Source: Comamonas sp. B21-038
GTDB taxonomy: Bacteria; Pseudomonadota; Gammaproteobacteria; Burkholderiales; Burkholderiaceae_C
Assembly (NCBI RefSeq): GCF_022387135.1
Contig: NZ_CP092462.1
Coordinates: 4,092,001-4,156,000, forward strand
DNA: 64,000 nt
Direction of reading: 5' to 3'
The notes under the pieces were generated by a model. It worked only from the letters and a program-made list of their open reading frames with translations. It was not told where the DNA came from and ran no database searches. Below are positions 19,948-29,137 of this stretch, one piece after another (the stretch's first letter is position 1; every line of letters starts with the position of its first letter). The translations under genes were made by a program, and so were the position numbers.

Positions 19948-20509
19948 GATGTCTCTCAGTAAAACAAAATGGGAAAAAAACCCGGCGGCCGAGCGCGCAG
20001 AACAAAGAACTCGCAAACAAGGCAGAAGGCCTGGCAGTCCGCGAATTTACCATGCTGCACTGCGCCATGGGCGGCAGCGCCTGCAGGAGCCCTAACGCGC
20101 TTCCGGGGTTTGGCAGCCGTTGGAATGCATATAGCTATTATTTGTATAGCTAGCCAGCCAGATTCAGCAGCCATCTCCGTCCAATGCGTCTGTCAGCCAC
20201 TGCAGTCAACGCATGTCGGAGGCGGGCGCAAAACTTGTCTGTAAAAACCTCGGCAGTGCAGGATTTTTGGCACAACCGCCCAGCGCTGACCCCTTTTTGC
20301 GCTAGTGCGCACTGCGCTGGAGCCCGGCATCTGGCCATCGCAGACGCCACAACGGCATACCCAGCGCAACTCGCGCCCCGGCCTTGCGCACAGGCAAATT
20401 TGCCATCGTCCTGCACGTCTTGCGCAGCTTTGTATGACAATAAGCACTTTCCCGAACCCAAGTGCCCGCTGCCCGTGCAGGGGGCCAACGCACAGCAGGA
20501 GTGATGGCA
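19948..20509. other. Intergenic region between sucC and argC
   Basis: This 562-bp region separates divergent sucC and argC. It contains a palindrome TAGCTAT-N7-ATAGCTA at 20132-20152, similar in form to one at 37189-37205. Open frames here show no family features or ribosome sites. Promoters for both genes must lie here, but I cannot pick clear -35/-10 pairs. Confidence 0.5.
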
Positions 20510-21442
20510 ATGGCAAAAGTGTTTATCGACGGCGAAGCTGGCACCACCGGTCTGCAGATTCGCGAACGCCTGGTGGATATGCCCGGCGTGGAGTTGGTAA
20601 GCATTGCCCCCGAGCTGCGCAAGGACCCTGCCGCCAAGCGCGCGCTGATGGCCGGCGTCGACCTGGTCATCTTGTGCCTGCACGACGATGCAGCCAAGGA
20701 CACCACAGCCATGGTCGATGCCATCGAGCAGGAAACCGGCCGCACTATTCGTATCATCGATGCCTCCACCGCCCACCGCGTCAACGACCAGTGGGTCTAT
20801 GGCTTCCCCGAGCTGAGCGCAGGCCAGAAAGCCGCCGTGCAAGCGGCCAAGCGCGTCTCCAACCCCGGCTGCTATGCCACTGGTGCCATCGCCATTCTGC
20901 GCCCGCTGATCGATGCCGGCCTTATTCCTGCCGATGCTGCGCTGGCACTGCCTTCGGTATCCGGCTACTCCGGTGGCGGCCGCACAATGATGGAAGCCTA
21001 CGAGGCCGGTGGTGCCGCGCCTTATGAGGCCTATGCGCTGGGCCTGACGCACAAGCACATCCCCGAAATCCTGAAATACACCGGACTGACCCGCCGCCCG
21101 GTGTTCATCCCTGCGGTCGGCAACTTCGCCCAGGGCATGCTGGTGCAACTGCCGCTGCACCTCGATGAATTGCCCGGCAAGCCTCTGCTGAGCGACCTGC
21201 ACAACGCCCTGGCCGCCCACTACGCCCAAACCAACCAGGACGAACAATGGGTGCAGGTGCTGCCGCCTACCGACGACAACAAGCTGGCCGCCGATACCCT
21301 GGCGGGGACCAACAAGCTCGAAATCCGCGTGTTCGGCAATGAACAGCTGCGCCAGGCCGTGGTCATCGCCCGCCTGGACAACCTGGGCAAGGGCGCCAGC
21401 GGCGCAGCGGTGCAAAACCTCAAGTTGATGCTGGGCCTCTGA
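20510..21442 (+). CDS. argC: N-acetyl-gamma-glutamyl-phosphate reductase, type 2
   Basis: The 310-residue protein starts [20 protein letters not shown], the NADP-binding loop of short type-2 ArgC, and has the catalytic cysteine C121 in SNPGCYATG. It reduces N-acetylglutamyl phosphate to the semialdehyde in arginine synthesis. The start at 20510 is preferred because AGGAG lies 8 bp upstream; an ATG 6 bp earlier would be too close. It stands alone, without other arg genes. Confidence 0.95.
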   Translation: MAKVFIDGEAGTTGLQIRERLVDMPGVELVSIAPELRKDPAAKRALMAGVDLVILCLHDDAAKDTTAMVDAIEQETGRTIRIIDASTAHRVNDQWVYGFPELSAGQKAAVQAAKRVSNPGCYATGAIAILRPLIDAGLIPADAALALPSVSGYSGGGRTMMEAYEAGGAAPYEAYALGLTHKHIPEILKYTGLTRRPVFIPAVGNFAQGMLVQLPLHLDELPGKPLLSDLHNALAAHYAQTNQDEQWVQVLPPTDDNKLAADTLAGTNKLEIRVFGNEQLRQAVVIARLDNLGKGASGAAVQNLKLMLGL

Positions 21443-21466
21443 GTTCCCAGACCGCCTCCCCCCACC

Positions 21467-21490
21467 AAGCCGCTTGCCAGCGGCTTTTTT
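21467..21490 (+). terminator. argC terminator
   Basis: AAGCCGC-TTGCCA-GCGGCTTTTTT forms an intrinsic terminator about 25 bp after the stop codon. Confidence 0.88.
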
Positions 21491-21583
21491 CATGTGCGCA
21501 GCGCGTGCAGCACCATCGGCATTGGCCGACACTGCCCCAGGCCATCCCTGCCTACCATGTGTCCAAACTACAGCCATAACACG

Positions 21584-22252
21584 ATGAGACACACCCCCAC
21601 ACGCCTTATGCGCCGGCTTGGCGCAGTCTGGCCCTGGGCGCTGCTGCTGTGCGCCGCAGCCCAGGCCCAAACCGCCAACCCCCAGCAAGGCGAGCAGATC
21701 GCCAACAACGGCTTGCCGCCCAGCGTGGCCTCCTGCGCCAGCTGCCATGGCGCCAAAGGCCAGGGCATGGCCGCCTTCCCGCCGCTGGCCGGCCAGGGCA
21801 GCAGCTATCTGCGCAGCCAGTTGGAAGCCTTTGCCGATGGCTCGCGCGGCAACCCCATCATGGCGCCCATTGCCAAGGGTTTGACCTCGCAGCAGCGCGC
21901 CGATGTCGCCGCTTACTTTGCCAGCCTGCCTTCGGGCATCGCCGCCACAGCCGGCCAGGCCGGTGCCAAAGACAAGGGCGCCTGGCTGGTGGAGCGTGGC
22001 CGCATGCAAGAGGGCATCCCCGCCTGCAACAGCTGCCACGGGCCCGGTGGGGCTGGCGTGGGTGCACATTTCCCCGCCATTGCCAAGCTCAGCGCCGGTT
22101 ATATGCAAGCGCAGATCGATGCCTGGAAAAAAGGCAGCCGCCCTCCCGGGCCGCTGGGCCTGATGGAAGGCATTGCCCAAAAGCTCAGCAGCGATGATGT
22201 CAACGCCATCGCCCAGTACTACGCCGGCGCCTCGGGCGCCGCCAAGCCTTGA
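21584..22252 (+). CDS. tsdB: Diheme cytochrome c, partner of the TsdA-like enzyme
   Basis: The 222-residue protein has a signal peptide (about residues 1-28) and two class I cytochrome c domains with CASCH at 51-55 and CNSCH at 148-152. Distal methionines are available in PIMAP and PPGPLGLMEG-type stretches. It ends 12 bp before the TsdA-like gene, so the two are an operon. In Pseudomonas stutzeri and Thiomonas a diheme TsdB precedes TsdA and takes its electrons; this gene fits that role. Other soluble c4-type cytochromes look alike, so the name rests on context. Confidence 0.75.
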   Translation: MRHTPTRLMRRLGAVWPWALLLCAAAQAQTANPQQGEQIANNGLPPSVASCASCHGAKGQGMAAFPPLAGQGSSYLRSQLEAFADGSRGNPIMAPIAKGLTSQQRADVAAYFASLPSGIAATAGQAGAKDKGAWLVERGRMQEGIPACNSCHGPGGAGVGAHFPAIAKLSAGYMQAQIDAWKKGSRPPGPLGLMEGIAQKLSSDDVNAIAQYYAGASGAAKP

Positions 22253-22264
22253 GCGGAGAACAGC

Positions 22265-23395
22265 ATGGATTACCAGCGCCCCAACCATCTGGAAACCCCC
22301 GAGGAGCAGGCCCGCGTCCAGCACAGCGAGTGGCAGTACCTCAAGATCTTTGTGGTGGTCGTCGTCGCCATCGTGCTCGTGGCCGCCATCAGCTTTGGGG
22401 TGCAGGTGAACAAAAGCATGGGCGAGCTGGCCGATGAGCGGCCCGCCGCAGCACCCGCCCAGACCGCGCAAAAACCAGCAGCAACTCCCGGCAGCCCCAA
22501 CCCGGCACCCGCTACTGCCGCAGCGGATGCACCCAAGCCAGCCCCAGCAGCTGCCACGCCCGCCGCCAGCGCAGCCAAAGCGCCAACTGCAGCCAGCACT
22601 GCCGCCTTCGCCCTACCCGCTGCCGATGCGATTCCCGAAGGCCCGATGGGCGATGTGATCCGCCGGGGCGAGCAGATCTTTCTGCACACCAGCACCCAGG
22701 CCAAGGCTTTTGTCGGCAATACGCTCAACTGCGTCAACTGCCACCTGGATGCAGGGCGCGCTGCCGACTCCGCGCCGCTGTGGGGCGCCTACACGCAATA
22801 CCCTGCCTACCGCAGCAAGACTAAGAGCGTCGATACCTTCTCCGAGCGGCTGCGCGGCTGCTTCATGTACAGCATGAACGGCAAGGCCCCGCCCCCTGGT
22901 GATGAGGTGCTGGTGGCACTGGAGGCCTATGCCTATTGGATGTCCAAGGGCGCGCCGGTGGGCGAGAAGCTGCCCGGCGCCAGCTACCCCAAGCTGGCCA
23001 AACCCGCCCAGGCGCCTGACTATGCACGCGGCCAGAAGGTGTTCAACGCCCAGTGCGCGCTGTGCCATGGCGATGACGGCCAGGGCCAGCGCAGCGGCGA
23101 TGTGCAGGTCTTCCCGCCGCTGTGGGGCAAGCAGTCGTACAACTGGGGCGCCGGCATGCATGAGGTGGACAAGGCGGCCGGCTTCATCCAGGCCAATATG
23201 CCGCTGGGCAAGGGCCATACGCTCAGCGACCAGGATGCCTGGGATGTGGCCACCTACATCAACAGCCACGAGCGCCCGCAGGATCCGCGCTTCACCGGCA
23301 ATATTGCAGAGACGCGCAAGCGTTTCCACGACAGCGCGTTCTCGCTCTACGGCCAGACCGTCAACGGCCAGCCACTGGGCCAGGGCACGCGATAA
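22265..23395 (+). CDS. tsdA: TsdA-like diheme cytochrome c (thiosulfate dehydrogenase/tetrathionate reductase)
   Basis: The 376-residue protein has one N-terminal membrane anchor (about 26-46), an Ala/Pro-rich linker (58-118), then two heme domains with CVNCH at 156-160 and CALCH at 264-268. The stretch ERLRGCFMYSMNGK places C199 exactly where TsdA uses a cysteine as the axial ligand of its catalytic heme. TsdA couples two thiosulfates to tetrathionate. It differs from the soluble TsdA in being membrane-anchored, perhaps docking to the respiratory chain. The first residues MDYxRPNHxxT..EQ recur in a 49-residue protein at 33522. Confidence 0.8.
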   Translation: MDYQRPNHLETPEEQARVQHSEWQYLKIFVVVVVAIVLVAAISFGVQVNKSMGELADERPAAAPAQTAQKPAATPGSPNPAPATAAADAPKPAPAAATPAASAAKAPTAASTAAFALPAADAIPEGPMGDVIRRGEQIFLHTSTQAKAFVGNTLNCVNCHLDAGRAADSAPLWGAYTQYPAYRSKTKSVDTFSERLRGCFMYSMNGKAPPPGDEVLVALEAYAYWMSKGAPVGEKLPGASYPKLAKPAQAPDYARGQKVFNAQCALCHGDDGQGQRSGDVQVFPPLWGKQSYNWGAGMHEVDKAAGFIQANMPLGKGHTLSDQDAWDVATYINSHERPQDPRFTGNIAETRKRFHDSAFSLYGQTVNGQPLGQGTR

Positions 23396-23442
23396 AAAAC
23401 GGCCAACGCCGCCCAGACCCGGGCATGCGTTGGCCGCTTTTG
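23392..23442. terminator. Bidirectional terminator between convergent genes
   Basis: CGGCCAACGC (23400-23409) and GCGTTGGCCG (23427-23436) form a 10-bp stem, flanked by an A-run on the left and CTTTT on the right, so it can end both tsdA and the convergent binding-protein gene. Confidence 0.8.
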
Positions 23443-23494
23443 CTATCGGTCCCGCCAGATGCCGGGTGCTATCGCGCCAGGCACCTGCCGGCTG

Positions 23495-24556
23495 TCAGCG
23501 CTCCACCGTGCGGTTCCAGCGTTTGTTCCATTCAGGGCGGTCGGCGTTGACCACATCCCAGTCCACAGCCACGGCGTTCTTCAAGATGGCGTTCATCTTG
23601 TTCTGCTCTTCGGCCGGCTTGCCCTGCAGCTTGGTCTTGGGGTTCACCGGGTTGTAGCTGCCATTTTCCATCGCCAGCGCCTGGGCTTCAGGGCTCACCA
23701 GGTACTCCACCAGCTTTTGCGCCAGATCGGACTCGGGGTTGTTGTTGAGCACGCACATGGCGGTCATCAGCACCACCGCGCCTTCCTTGGGCGCCACATA
23801 TTCCATCGGGATGCCCTTGGACTTCATCAGCTCGGCCTGCGTCAGCGTGTAGGGGAAGATGGCCGCATCGCCGGCCTGCATCATCTCCACCACCTTGGAC
23901 GAATTGGGGATGTACTCCACCACGTTCGGGCCGATCGTCGTCGGCCAGGCCTTGAAGGCCGGGTCCACATTCTTCTCGGTGCCGCCCTTCAGGCGGTTGA
24001 ACATCAGGAAGGCATGCAGGCCAAACGACGATGCCGGCATCGATTGCACGACCACCTTGCCCTTGAGCTTGGGGTCCGCCAGGTCGTTCCAGGAAGTGGG
24101 CGCCGCCCAGCCCTTGTCGGCAAACATCTTGGTGTTGTAGGCCAGGCCGGTCAGGCCCATCGACAGGCCAATCGCGCTGTCCTTGATCTTGGCGATGGCC
24201 GGAATGTCGCCGTAGCTGACAGCGGGCTTGAGCTTTTCGCACAGACCCATGCTGATGGCGCGGTACATCACGCCGTCATCCAGGGTCATGACCTGCATCT
24301 GGGCCTTGTCCTTGGAGGCCTGGGCCTTGGCCAGGATGTCGGTCGAGGTGCCCGGCACCACCACCACCTTGACGTTGTTGGCCTTCTCGAATGCGGGGAA
24401 CACGAACTGCGAGTAGGTGCGCTCCATGTTGCCGCCATTCATGCCGATGTAAATGGTTTTGGTCTGCGCCTGCACCGCGCTGGCCGCAGCCACCACAGAG
24501 GCCAACAGGGCGATGGCGCGCACAGGGGTTTTGAGGGTCGTCGTCCAAGAAGACAT
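23495..24556 (-). CDS. ABC transporter substrate-binding protein, PotD-like
   Basis: The 353-residue protein has a signal peptide (residues 1-30, ending AVQA) and the fold of the spermidine/putrescine-type binding proteins: IYIGMNGGNMERTYSQFVFP, LDDGVMYRAISMGLC, GLAYNTKMF and SWNDLADPKLKGKV. It captures a small cationic or amino-acid-like solute in the periplasm. It is the last gene of a seven-gene operon with two permeases, an ATPase and a three-subunit oxidoreductase, so the ligand is probably the oxidoreductase substrate. AAGGA lies 8 bp before the ATG. Confidence 0.9.
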   Translation of the reverse strand: MSSWTTTLKTPVRAIALLASVVAAASAVQAQTKTIYIGMNGGNMERTYSQFVFPAFEKANNVKVVVVPGTSTDILAKAQASKDKAQMQVMTLDDGVMYRAISMGLCEKLKPAVSYGDIPAIAKIKDSAIGLSMGLTGLAYNTKMFADKGWAAPTSWNDLADPKLKGKVVVQSMPASSFGLHAFLMFNRLKGGTEKNVDPAFKAWPTTIGPNVVEYIPNSSKVVEMMQAGDAAIFPYTLTQAELMKSKGIPMEYVAPKEGAVVLMTAMCVLNNNPESDLAQKLVEYLVSPEAQALAMENGSYNPVNPKTKLQGKPAEEQNKMNAILKNAVAVDWDVVNADRPEWNKRWNRTVER

Positions 24557-24567
24557 GTGGATTCCTT

Positions 24568-25692
24568 TCAGGTAGAACATGCGGGGTCGGTAAATCGGTC
24601 TATGCGGAAAGCGTCAATCGGCGTGCTGCTGCGGCCCTCGGCGATCAGCTCGGCCATCACATCGCCCACGCCCGGCCCCAGCTGGAAGCCACCGCCGGCA
24701 AAACCAAAGGCATGGTAGAGGCCGGCCTGGCGGCTGCTGGCACTGATGATGGGTTCGTGGTCGGGCAAGGCGCCCTCATTGCCGCTCCAGGTGCGGATCA
24801 GCTGGGCGTTCTTCAACTGGGGCAGCAGCTCCACCAGCTGCGGCAGCTGTGCCCAGACGGTGGTGTGGCGGTTGCGGGCGCGGGTGTCGTCCAGCACCAG
24901 GCCGGGCCCGCCGCCAAACACCACATTGCCCCGGCGCACCTGGCGGCAGTAGATGCTGCCGCCTTCCACGCCCAGGCTCCAGTGCAAGAAGAACGGCAAG
25001 GGCTCGGTCACTCCCATCGCCGGTGGCCGGATGCGCATGGGCACCGGCTCGCCGCACTGCTCGGCAAACTGGCCGGCCCAGGCCCCTGCAGCGTTGACCA
25101 CCACATTCGCGCGGATCTCCATCTCCGGCGTGCGCACCACAAAGCGCTGGCCATTGTGCGCCACTTCCAGCACCGGCGTGTGCTCGAACACCTGGGCACC
25201 GGCCCGCGCGGCCGCCGTGGCAAAGGCCGGGGACAGCAGGCGCGGATTGGCCTGGCCGTCATCCGGGCAGAAGGAGCCGCCCACCACCTTGGCGCCACCG
25301 ACCGGAAAGCGCTTGTGCAGCGCCGCACCGTCGAGCAGTTGCAGATCCAGCCCGCAGTCGCGTGTCTTCTCGGCATAGCGCACGAGGGACTCCATGTCCG
25401 CCTGCGAGCGGGCAATCTTGAAGTGGCCCGAGCGCTCGTACTCGGCCTCGGTGCCGATCAGCTCGGTCAGCTGCCCCCAGTGCTGGTGGGCGCGCTGGGA
25501 CAGCGGCAGCATCGCCAACGAGCGGCCCTGGCGGCGCACACCGCCAAAGTTGACGCCGCTGGAGCGGGAGCCGCAAAGATCGCGCTCGAGCATCACCACC
25601 TGGATGCCGCGCTGGCGCAGAAAGAGCGCCGTGCTCGCACCCATGATGCCGCCGCCGATCACCACCACCTCGGTGGCCAGTTGCTTAACCAT
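24568..25692 (-). CDS. FAD-dependent amine dehydrogenase subunit, HcnC/OoxB-like
   Basis: The 374-residue protein is a DAO-type flavoprotein with the dinucleotide motif VVVIGGGIMGAS at about residues 9-20, RSSGVNFGGVRRQ and the C-terminal FGFAGGGFQLGPGVG loop. It resembles the catalytic subunits of opine oxidases, HCN synthase and D-amino-acid or proline dehydrogenases that oxidise a C-N bond. The start overlaps the end of the HcnB-like gene by 8 bp. The exact substrate cannot be deduced; transporter context favours a secondary amine such as an opine. Confidence 0.85.
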   Translation of the reverse strand: MVKQLATEVVVIGGGIMGASTALFLRQRGIQVVMLERDLCGSRSSGVNFGGVRRQGRSLAMLPLSQRAHQHWGQLTELIGTEAEYERSGHFKIARSQADMESLVRYAEKTRDCGLDLQLLDGAALHKRFPVGGAKVVGGSFCPDDGQANPRLLSPAFATAAARAGAQVFEHTPVLEVAHNGQRFVVRTPEMEIRANVVVNAAGAWAGQFAEQCGEPVPMRIRPPAMGVTEPLPFFLHWSLGVEGGSIYCRQVRRGNVVFGGGPGLVLDDTRARNRHTTVWAQLPQLVELLPQLKNAQLIRTWSGNEGALPDHEPIISASSRQAGLYHAFGFAGGGFQLGPGVGDVMAELIAEGRSSTPIDAFRIDRFTDPACST

Positions 25693-27118
25693 GGGAGGCC
25701 TCCTGGTCCTGCGGCAGCACCGTCATGTCCAGCGGCAGCGGCTTGATCGGCGCCTGGCCCCGGATGCGGCCGATCTGCGCCACCGGCACCTTCAAGGTGT
25801 CGGCCAGGATCTCGGTTGCCGCCACGCCGCACATGCGGCCCTGGCAGCGGCCCATGCCCACCCGGCACAGCGCCTTGATGCGGTTGATATCGCCCTGCGG
25901 CTGGGTCGCCGCAGTGGCGCGCAGCTCGCCAGCGGTGATGTTTTCGCAGCGGCAGACCACCAGCTCGTCAGGTGCACGCGCGGCCCAGTCGTCGGGAAAG
26001 GGAAACGCCACCTCCAGCGCCTGGCGGAACTGCTGCGTCTTGTCCAGCTGCTCGCGCAGCCTGGCCTGGCGCGCTGTATCGGTCGCAATGCCCCGGTCCT
26101 GCAGCAAAGCCAGCGCAGCCAGCTCGCCCGACAGCTCGGCCGCATCGGCGCCCATGATGCCGGCGCCATCGCCGGCCAAATAGACACCGGGCACACTGCT
26201 GCGCCGGTCGGCATCGATCTGCGGCACATAGCAGCGGTGCAGCGGTGCAAAGGCGAATTCGCAGCCCAGCAGGTCGGCCAACTGCGTCTCGGGCCGCAGC
26301 GCATAGCCCAGGCCGATGGCGCTGCAGGCAGTGCGCTGCTCGGCGCCCTGTGCATCCTTCCACACCAGCGCCTGCACCCGGTCGGCGCCTTCGGCGCGCA
26401 GCAGCTGCACGCCATGGTGCACCGGCACATCGTGGAACATCAGCCAGCTCACCAAGTACAGGCCCTTGGCGGCCACTGCCGGCTGGGCCAGCATCGCGGG
26501 CGCAGCCTTGTAGCGCTGCACGGCCGGGGCGGTGTCCAGCACCGCCAGCACCCGGCCGCCCGCCTTGGCATATTGGTAGGCCACCAGGTAGAGCAAGGGG
26601 CCGGTGCCGGCAAACACCACCGCATCGCCAATCGCACAGCCCTGGTACTTGAGGGCCACCTGGGCGCCGCCCAAGGTGTAGACACCGGGCAGGGTCCAGC
26701 CTGGCAACGGCAATACACGGTCAGTGGCACCGGTGGCCACGATCAGATCGCGCCAGCGCAGGCTGTCTGCCGTGCGCTGCGCCGTTTGCAACAGGTCCAG
26801 GCTGTGGCCCTGGGCGTTCCAGACCAGGGTGTCGGGCCGGTAGTCCAGCTGCGGGCGCAGGCGGTCAAAGGTCTGGTGCAGGTCGCTGGCGCGGCCGTGC
26901 TCAAAGCCATACAGGTCCTTGGGCTTGCGGCTGAAGCCATCGGGCTGGCGGCGGTAGATCTGGCCACCGGCCTTGGGCGCCTCGTCAATGACAACCGGGC
27001 GCAGGCCGTGGGCCAGCAGGGTTTGCGCGGCACGGATGCCGGCAGGCCCGGCGCCCACGATGACGGGCGGGCCGTCTGCGGGCCGGGGGTCGTCCAGGTA
27101 GAAATCGCTGGCAATCAT
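25685..27118 (-). CDS. NAD(P)/FAD-binding subunit with BFD iron-sulfur domain, HcnB/OoxA-like
   Basis: The 477-residue protein starts with VIVGAGPAGIRAA (about 19-31), has a second dinucleotide fold around DAVVFAGTGPLLYL, and ends with a BFD-type [2Fe-2S] domain: VCRCENI followed by CRVGMGRCQGRMCG. This is the OoxA/HcnB/SoxA-alpha build. It likely transfers electrons from the catalytic flavin subunit. The ATG overlaps the stop of the ferredoxin-like gene (ATGA), so translation is coupled. Confidence 0.87.
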   Translation of the reverse strand: MIASDFYLDDPRPADGPPVIVGAGPAGIRAAQTLLAHGLRPVVIDEAPKAGGQIYRRQPDGFSRKPKDLYGFEHGRASDLHQTFDRLRPQLDYRPDTLVWNAQGHSLDLLQTAQRTADSLRWRDLIVATGATDRVLPLPGWTLPGVYTLGGAQVALKYQGCAIGDAVVFAGTGPLLYLVAYQYAKAGGRVLAVLDTAPAVQRYKAAPAMLAQPAVAAKGLYLVSWLMFHDVPVHHGVQLLRAEGADRVQALVWKDAQGAEQRTACSAIGLGYALRPETQLADLLGCEFAFAPLHRCYVPQIDADRRSSVPGVYLAGDGAGIMGADAAELSGELAALALLQDRGIATDTARQARLREQLDKTQQFRQALEVAFPFPDDWAARAPDELVVCRCENITAGELRATAATQPQGDINRIKALCRVGMGRCQGRMCGVAATEILADTLKVPVAQIGRIRGQAPIKPLPLDMTVLPQDQEASHG

Positions 27119-27468
27119 GGTTGCACCTGGGTGGCGGTAGCTTGGGCCACGGCCTCTGCCGTGGTGCAGATCTGCATGCCCGGCTGCAGCAAGGTGGAGC
27201 AGGCGCGCAGCTTGCGGCCGGCCTGCTCGCCGCCGAGGGTGACCCAGCAGTCCTGGCAGGCGCCCATCATGCAAAAGCCGGCGCGCGGGCTATGGGCAAA
27301 CTCATGGCTGCGCAGCTGGGCCGACTGGGTCAGCACCGCCGTCAGCACCGTGTCGCCCTGCAGCGCCTGGGCAGGCTGGCCGTTGAGCACAAACTGCAGC
27401 GGTTGGCGGCCCTGCTCCTTGAGGCGCTGCAGCTGGCCGGCCGGCAAAAGAGGGATTGCGTGTGCCAT
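27115..27468 (-). CDS. [2Fe-2S]-binding subunit, HcnA-like
   Basis: The 117-residue protein has the plant-type ferredoxin pattern HSPRAGFCMMGACQDCWVTL with cysteines spaced C-x4-C-x2-C, and a fourth in LRACST. It matches the small iron-sulfur subunit of HCN-synthase/opine-oxidase complexes. Its ATG overlaps the stop codon of the permease gene (TGATG), so the transporter and enzyme are translated as one unit. Confidence 0.85.
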   Translation of the reverse strand: MAHAIPLLPAGQLQRLKEQGRQPLQFVLNGQPAQALQGDTVLTAVLTQSAQLRSHEFAHSPRAGFCMMGACQDCWVTLGGEQAGRKLRACSTLLQPGMQICTTAEAVAQATATQVQP

Positions 27469-28271
27469 CAGTGCTTGCCAATCAGGATGCGGTCCAGACC
27501 ATAGACCTTGTCGAGCAGGAGCATCAACCCCAGGGTGATGAACACGATCAGCGCCGATACCGCTGCCATCATCGGGTCCAGCGACTCGGTGGCATACATG
27601 TACATGCGCACCGGCAAGGTCACCGTGCTGGGCGAGACCACAAAGATCGACATGGTCAGCTCATCAAAGCTGTTGATGAAGGCCAGCAGCCAGCCGCCGG
27701 TGATACCGGGCAGGATCATCGGCAAGGTGATGCGCTTGAACACCGTGGCATTGCTGGCGCCCAGCGAGTAGGCGGCCTGCTCGGCGCTGCGGTCAAAGCC
27801 GATCAGCGCGGCCATCACCAAGCGCATGGTGTAGGGCATCACCACCAGCGCATGCGCAAAGATCAGCCAGCCAAAGCTGCCCTGGCCGCCCACGAGCGAG
27901 AACATGCGCAGCATGGCAACACCCAGCACCAGGTGGGGAATGATCAGCGGCGACAGGAACAGCGCCTGCAGCGCGCCACGGCCGGGGATCTCATAGCGCA
28001 CCAGCGCAATGGCGGCGGGCACAGCCAGCGCGGTGGAGATGGACGCGGCGGCGACGGCCAGGCCCAGGCTGTTCCAGAACGACTGGACAAAGTCGGCATG
28101 GTGCAGCACCTGCTCGAACCAGCGCAGCGAGAAGCTGGTGGTCGGCAGGGTCAAGGTTTCAGCCGGGGTGAAGGCCACCAGGCAGACGACGACCAGCGGC
28201 GCCAGCATGAAAATGATGACCAGCGCGTTGAAGATGAGGGCAATGGGTCCGTTTTTTTGCATGTCAGTCAC
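27468..28271 (-). CDS. ABC transporter permease, PotC-like
   Basis: The 267-residue protein has six membrane segments and the EAA-type loop of binding-protein-dependent permeases, EQAAYSLGASNATVFKRITLP, at about residues 163-183. It closely follows the second permease gene (8 bp) and together they form the membrane channel for the PotD-like binding protein. Confidence 0.92.
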   Translation of the reverse strand: MTDMQKNGPIALIFNALVIIFMLAPLVVVCLVAFTPAETLTLPTTSFSLRWFEQVLHHADFVQSFWNSLGLAVAAASISTALAVPAAIALVRYEIPGRGALQALFLSPLIIPHLVLGVAMLRMFSLVGGQGSFGWLIFAHALVVMPYTMRLVMAALIGFDRSAEQAAYSLGASNATVFKRITLPMILPGITGGWLLAFINSFDELTMSIFVVSPSTVTLPVRMYMYATESLDPMMAAVSALIVFITLGLMLLLDKVYGLDRILIGKH

Positions 28272-28279
28272 CTCGCCTC

Positions 28280-29137
28280 TCAGCCCAGGGTCTTCTTATA
28301 GCGGCCTTCAACCATGCGGTTCCAGCCCAGCATGATCACCAGATTGGCAGCCAGCAGCACAAAGGCGATGGCCGCGCCCAGCGGCCAGTTCAGCTCGTGC
28401 AGGTACTCGTCATAGATCAGGGTGGCAACCATCTTGACCCGGCGCCCGCCCAGCAGGCCGGGAATCGCAAACGAGCTGGCCGCCAGGCCGAACACGATCA
28501 GGCTGCCCGACAGAATGCCGGGCAGTACCTGCGGAAACACCACGCGGCGCAGGGTGGTGAAGTGCGAGGCCCCCAGCGACAGCGAGGCGCTCTCGACCGA
28601 CGGATCGAGCTTTTGCAGCGAGGTCCAGACGGGGATCACCATGAAGGGCAGCATCACATGCACCAGTGCAATGACGATGGCCGTCTCGTTGTAGAGCAGC
28701 TTGACCGGGCCGATGCCCACGAGGCGGAAGATGTCGTTGATCAGCCCCTCGGGGCCGAGCAGCATGCTCCAGCCAAAGGCCCGCACCACCACCGAAATCA
28801 GCAGCGGCGCCAGGATGATCAGCAAGAAGATGGAGCGCCACGGCGCGCGCATCTTGCTCAGGATGTAGGCCTCGGGCGCGCCGATGGCGATGCAGATCAA
28901 GGTGACCAGGCCCGAGATCCACAGGGTGCGCCAGAAGATCTCGTAGTAGTAGCTGTCGGTGACGATATGCACATAGTGCTCGACCGTGAAGCTGCCCGCT
29001 ACCGGACCGGTGTCCACGTTGTAGGCATTGAAGGACAGGATGGTCGTCAGCAGCAGCGGCACCGCCAGCATCACCGCAAACAGCAGCAGCGCCGGCGCGC
29101 TCATGGCCCAGGGGGCCCAGGTGCGGCGCTCGCTCAT
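28280..29137 (-). CDS. ABC transporter permease, PotB-like
   Basis: The 285-residue protein has six membrane segments and the cytoplasmic EAA loop ESASLSLGASHFTTLRRVVF, which contacts the ATPase. Its start overlaps the ATPase stop by 4 bp. Polyamine/opine/iron-type permease family; the ligand follows that of the binding protein. Confidence 0.92.
   Translation of the reverse strand: MSERRTWAPWAMSAPALLLFAVMLAVPLLLTTILSFNAYNVDTGPVAGSFTVEHYVHIVTDSYYYEIFWRTLWISGLVTLICIAIGAPEAYILSKMRAPWRSIFLLIILAPLLISVVVRAFGWSMLLGPEGLINDIFRLVGIGPVKLLYNETAIVIALVHVMLPFMVIPVWTSLQKLDPSVESASLSLGASHFTTLRRVVFPQVLPGILSGSLIVFGLAASSFAIPGLLGGRRVKMVATLIYDEYLHELNWPLGAAIAFVLLAANLVIMLGWNRMVEGRYKKTLG

Noticed and set aside
20184-20504. 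A 106-codon frame just upstream of argC
   Set aside because: Its translation is Cys/Ala/Pro-rich without motifs and it occupies the argC promoter region.
20150-22471. A 773-codon minus-strand frame opposite argC and the cytochrome gene
   Set aside because: argC and the diheme cytochrome on the plus strand have clear motifs. The minus frame has repetitive His/Gly/Ala composition typical of antisense translation.
24568-27468. Reading the three oxidoreductase subunits as hydrogen cyanide synthase (hcnABC)
   Set aside because: The subunit build is shared by opine oxidases and other amine dehydrogenases, and linkage to a PotABCD-like importer and IclR regulator is unlike known hcn operons. Substrate left open.
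25394-27538. A long plus-strand frame across the oxidoreductase genes
   Set aside because: The minus strand has three overlapping genes with flavin and iron-sulfur motifs; the plus frame is a shadow of their codon bias.
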